This document shows positions 37,586 through 40,944 of a DNA stretch of 40,944 bases, piece by piece. A program made the position numbers and the translations under genes. The notes under the pieces were generated by a model. It was not told where the DNA came from, searched no databases, and saw nothing but the letters and a program-made list of their open reading frames with translations. Every line of letters begins with the position of its first letter. The stretch's first letter is position 1. This DNA comes from an uncultured Bacteroidota bacterium (GTDB taxonomy: Bacteria > Bacteroidota > Bacteroidia > Flavobacteriales > Flavobacteriaceae): assembly GCA_903861155.1 (NCBI GenBank), contig CAIOTL010000100.1, positions 1-40,944 of the forward strand, read 5' to 3'.

Positions 37586-39121
37586 TTAGACGTGAATATT
37601 TTTATTTTTATTTTTGATGTAAACCATTCCAATAACAAGACATACTGAGGTTATGATTATTGGATACCAAAGTCCTTCAAGATAAAACTCTGGATCGCCA
37701 GCATCTTTTCCGTGAATTACCAAGTACGTGGATATGGCAGGTAGCAATCCCCCAAATATTCCGTTTCCTATGTGATAGGGCAATGACATTGAGGTGTATC
37801 GAATTCGTGCAGGGAACATTTCTACTAGGAACGCGGCAATTGGACCATAAACCATAGTGACAAATATTACCTGAACAAAAACTAACAACACCAGCCACCA
37901 TTTGTCATGCCAGTTAATGTTGATGGTTGTTTTTACTTCAGTTTTTGATTTTCCATCAACAACTACGGCTTTTCCGTTCTCTAAAGATACCGTTTTTACT
38001 TCAAGAAATTTGGTTCCATCCGTATATTCTTTGTTTGTGGTATAGATGGAGTCCATAGTTTGTTTCTTGTTTTCTTTCATTTCAGCAACAAGGGTGGTTT
38101 TTTCAACAATTTCTGTTTTGTTTTTTACCGAAGTGGTTTCATACATAGTTTTGTATATGGGTCTGTAAAGTAATATAGCCAATAACATTCCGCCCATCAT
38201 AATATATTTTCTTCCTACTTTGTCACTTAACCAACCAAAAACAATAAAAAAGGGAGTTCCAAGGATTAATGCGATTCCCAGTAAAGTGTCTACTTGAGAG
38301 GAATCGATAGACATTACCGTTTTCATAAAGCTCATAGCATAAAATTGCCCGGTATACCACACTACACCTTGTCCCATAGTAGCGCCAAATAAGGCCAATA
38401 AAACAAATTTGTAGTTGTAACGATTTCCAAAACTTTCTTTCAATGGATTTGTACTTGTATTTCCTTCGCTTTTGACTTTGGCAAAAACAGGAGATTCAGC
38501 CATGTTTTTTCTAATTATATAGGAGATTACAACCAATATAATCGAAACCCAAAATGGAACTCTCCACCCCCAGGCATCAAATTGCTCCGGACTAAGAACA
38601 TTTCTTGTTGCTAAAATCACCATCAACGAAATAAACAATCCCACGGTTGCGGTAGTTTGAATCCAGGAGGTCCAATAGCCTCTTTGTCCGATTGGAGAAT
38701 GTTCGGCCACGTAAGTCGCCGCTCCACCGTATTCGCCACCCAGAGCGAGGCCTTGAAGCATTCTTAAAATCAATATTAATACTGGAGCCATAAATCCAAT
38801 GGTTTCATAACTTGGAATACAACCTATCAAAAATGTGGCGCCACCCATTAATAGTAATGTAACCATGAAGGTGTATTTTCTGCCAATAATATCGCCTAAT
38901 CTTCCGAAGAAAAGTGCTCCAAACGGACGAACTACAAATCCTACGGCAAAGGTTGCCAATGTTGCCAAAAATGCTGCAGTAGGATTTCCTGCAGGAAAAA
39001 ATTTTGTTGAAATTACAACGGCTAAACTCCCGAAAATATAGAAGTCATACCATTCAATCATTGTGCCCATTGAGGATGCGGAAATTACTTTCCAAATTCC
39101 TTTTGTTGATTTATTTGTCAT
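37586..39121 (-). CDS. MFS transporter, metabolite:H+ symporter (MHS) family
   Basis: ASSMGTMIEWYDFYIFGSLA, GRLGDIIGRKYTF, RMLQGLALGGEYGGAATYVAEH are MHS-family signatures. Confidence 0.92.
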   Translation of the reverse strand: MTNKSTKGIWKVISASSMGTMIEWYDFYIFGSLAVVISTKFFPAGNPTAAFLATLATFAVGFVVRPFGALFFGRLGDIIGRKYTFMVTLLLMGGATFLIGCIPSYETIGFMAPVLILILRMLQGLALGGEYGGAATYVAEHSPIGQRGYWTSWIQTTATVGLFISLMVILATRNVLSPEQFDAWGWRVPFWVSIILVVISYIIRKNMAESPVFAKVKSEGNTSTNPLKESFGNRYNYKFVLLALFGATMGQGVVWYTGQFYAMSFMKTVMSIDSSQVDTLLGIALILGTPFFIVFGWLSDKVGRKYIMMGGMLLAILLYRPIYKTMYETTSVKNKTEIVEKTTLVAEMKENKKQTMDSIYTTNKEYTDGTKFLEVKTVSLENGKAVVVDGKSKTEVKTTININWHDKWWLVLLVFVQVIFVTMVYGPIAAFLVEMFPARIRYTSMSLPYHIGNGIFGGLLPAISTYLVIHGKDAGDPEFYLEGLWYPIIITSVCLVIGMVYIKNKNKNIHV

Positions 39122-39144
39122 ATTTAGTGTTGTTTAAAATTATT

Positions 39145-40416
39145 TTAAAATGAATATACACAGGAAACCATAGTTCTAAAATTCCCTACGTCTTTTTTGT
39201 TTGTAGTTGCTTTTCCAAATAAATCAGCATCTCCCCATGTTGCAGCGGTATATTCCAATTCTGGAGAAACTCTAAATTTATTTTTCTTAAAATCCACCCT
39301 TGCAGAAGCTCTCCAAACATTATCTATGACTCTGGATCCAGTTGTACCTCTGCCATATATTTGGGCAGCAGTTCCTGCGGCATTTCCTGATCCGTCATTT
39401 TTTGTTGTACCAAAGAAGAAGCCTGGTGCGAATGTTTTGCCATTGCCAGCAATGTCAATCCACAAAGCGGTTGTTTTTGTTGGATTGTAAGACTGAATTC
39501 CAGCGACTGTATTTCCTGTAAATCCGCCAAGCATAACTAGGTTATTCAAGTTTCCGCCAGAAATTCCGTATGCTTTAATAATGATATCATCATTTGCATA
39601 TTTTCCGTAAGCAAAAGCAGAAGAACTGTTTACTTTTTCTGAAGAAACTAGTTTTGGAGTTCCAGATATTGCTACATTATCAGTAAGTGGCTGGAGTGAT
39701 TTGTATTCAAAACCAACTCCCAAAAACACATTTTTTCCTTTGTATTGTAATTGCGCATTCAAAGTAGGTAAGACGCTATTTATTGTTGGTGCATTCGAAG
39801 CTGTACTAGTTACGGCAGCGGCGGGAAATTCTCTTTCTTTGTATGCAGTGACAGTTATAGATACTTCTTTACTTAAAGCTTGTTTTAATTTTACTTGAGT
39901 TGCCCATCCGAATGGGTTAAACAAAATACCAGTATTGAAATTAGCAACACCAGGAAAAACTTCTGGAATAAAAGTAGGATACCAAGTTTGTCCCAAAGTC
40001 AATGAGGTTATAGACCAGTCCATATTTACATATGCATGGCGTAATCGTAAGGAACCAATATTTGCCTCTATTGTGGCGTAAAAATCACCTTCAATAGTTC
40101 CGCTCATTTTAGCTCCCCATACATCTGGTCCTTTTGCTTTTATGCCAAGTCTTGAAGTTACGGCTAAAAAATTGGATTGAGCAACAGCGTTTATATCTTT
40201 GCCATTTGCATCTTTTACAACGTCTAATGGATAAAGATTTAACTGATCTTCTCGAGTCGATAACGATTTGCGGGAATCAAAAATGTAATCGGATCTTACA
40301 AATCCATATAAAGAAACGCTATAGTCATTTGGAGGAACTGCAGGTGCAACTGCGGTTTGGGAATATCCCCCTAAAAAAGAAAATCCTGCTAAAAGGATTA
40401 AAAAGAAATTTTTCAT
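39145..40416 (-). CDS. Outer membrane porin, DcaP-like
   Basis: Signal peptide MKNFFLILLAGFSFLGGYSQ; YSVSLYGFVRSDYIFDSRKS, LRLRHAYVNMDWSITSLTLGQTWYPTF; ends in aromatic FRTMVSCVYSF. Confidence 0.75.
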   Translation of the reverse strand: MKNFFLILLAGFSFLGGYSQTAVAPAVPPNDYSVSLYGFVRSDYIFDSRKSLSTREDQLNLYPLDVVKDANGKDINAVAQSNFLAVTSRLGIKAKGPDVWGAKMSGTIEGDFYATIEANIGSLRLRHAYVNMDWSITSLTLGQTWYPTFIPEVFPGVANFNTGILFNPFGWATQVKLKQALSKEVSITVTAYKEREFPAAAVTSTASNAPTINSVLPTLNAQLQYKGKNVFLGVGFEYKSLQPLTDNVAISGTPKLVSSEKVNSSSAFAYGKYANDDIIIKAYGISGGNLNNLVMLGGFTGNTVAGIQSYNPTKTTALWIDIAGNGKTFAPGFFFGTTKNDGSGNAAGTAAQIYGRGTTGSRVIDNVWRASARVDFKKNKFRVSPELEYTAATWGDADLFGKATTNKKDVGNFRTMVSCVYSF

Positions 40417-40523
40417 AATATATTTGATTTTGGTTCGTAAAAGTGGTTGGTTTTAACACAGCCAAATTCTAATTTTTTATTCGATTATAAAATTATGATA
40501 TATTTAATTGTAAAGTGATATAG

Positions 40524-40943
40524 TTAATCCTTAAATCGCTCCCATTTTATTAGCATAAATTTGTCTCCAAGCTCAGTAATTATCATACCGGCTCCTGATA
40601 GTCTTTCCTTGTTTTTTAAGTATTCTACTAGTTCCAAGTGATTAAAAATCTTATAGGTAGGATGGTAATTGGCATGAGACGGTTTTTTGACATTAAATGT
40701 CTTTACCCATTTGCTAATAGTAACGTGTGAAACCCCAATAATTCGTTCAATTTCTCTATAACTTAATCCTTCGAGATACAGTTGTAAAGCTTTAGTAACG
40801 TAGTAATCATCTATTTTTTTTCCTATTTTGTTGACGGTGAAAAAGTAGTTGCATTTTTTGCATAAATATCTTTGTTTGCTGTTGATGACGCCGCTTTTTA
40901 CAATATGATTATTTTGGCATTTTGGGCAGGATAAAAGCTCCAT
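40524..40943 (-). CDS. IS1 InsA-like zinc-ribbon/HTH protein lacking a transposase catalytic domain
   Basis: CPKCQNNHIVKSGVINSKQRYLCKKCNYFFT zinc ribbon plus LEGLSYREIERIIGVSHVTISKWVKTF HTH; unrelated C-terminus GAGMIITELGDKFMLIKWERFKD. Start codon is at the window edge. Confidence 0.7.
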   Translation of the reverse strand: MELLSCPKCQNNHIVKSGVINSKQRYLCKKCNYFFTVNKIGKKIDDYYVTKALQLYLEGLSYREIERIIGVSHVTISKWVKTFNVKKPSHANYHPTYKIFNHLELVEYLKNKERLSGAGMIITELGDKFMLIKWERFKD

Positions 40944-40944
40944 A

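Overview
AT-rich Bacteroidota (Flavobacterium-like) window with four blocks. (1) Positions 3-230 read on + as an internal/C-terminal piece of a family 2 encapsulin shell protein that stops inside a tandem-repeat surface-protein gene (210-2441, -). Both genes are truncated at the same point, about 213, so this is either a rearrangement or a repeat-driven misassembly. (2) Housekeeping genes: a BaiN/HI0933-like flavoprotein, a glycerophosphodiester phosphodiesterase and an M16 peptidase. (3) A nearly complete starch/maltose utilization locus. One arm is a minus-strand six-gene cluster: MFS sugar transporter, beta-phosphoglucomutase, GH65 phosphorylase, SusA-like GH13, GH31 and a second GH13. Next to it are a LacI-type regulator and a divergent plus-strand arm: susC, susD, a SusE-like lipoprotein, a secreted T9SS GH13 amylase and a secreted T9SS protein with four SusE/F-like repeats. 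An exact 16-bp inverted-orientation motif is shared by the susC promoter and the promoter of the secreted repeat protein; a second motif is shared by the susC and MFS leaders. (4) A short-chain carboxylate module on the minus strand: DcaP-like porin, MHS-type MFS with an odd hydrophilic insert, two small membrane proteins (one DUF3311-like), an SSS-symporter/histidine-kinase fusion, a stand-alone receiver, and two acyl-CoA synthetases (PrpE-like and Acs). It is flanked by a truncated, apparently domesticated IS1-InsA-like zinc-ribbon/HTH protein. No tRNA, rRNA or CRISPR array was recognised. All product calls come from reading the translations; no searches were run.
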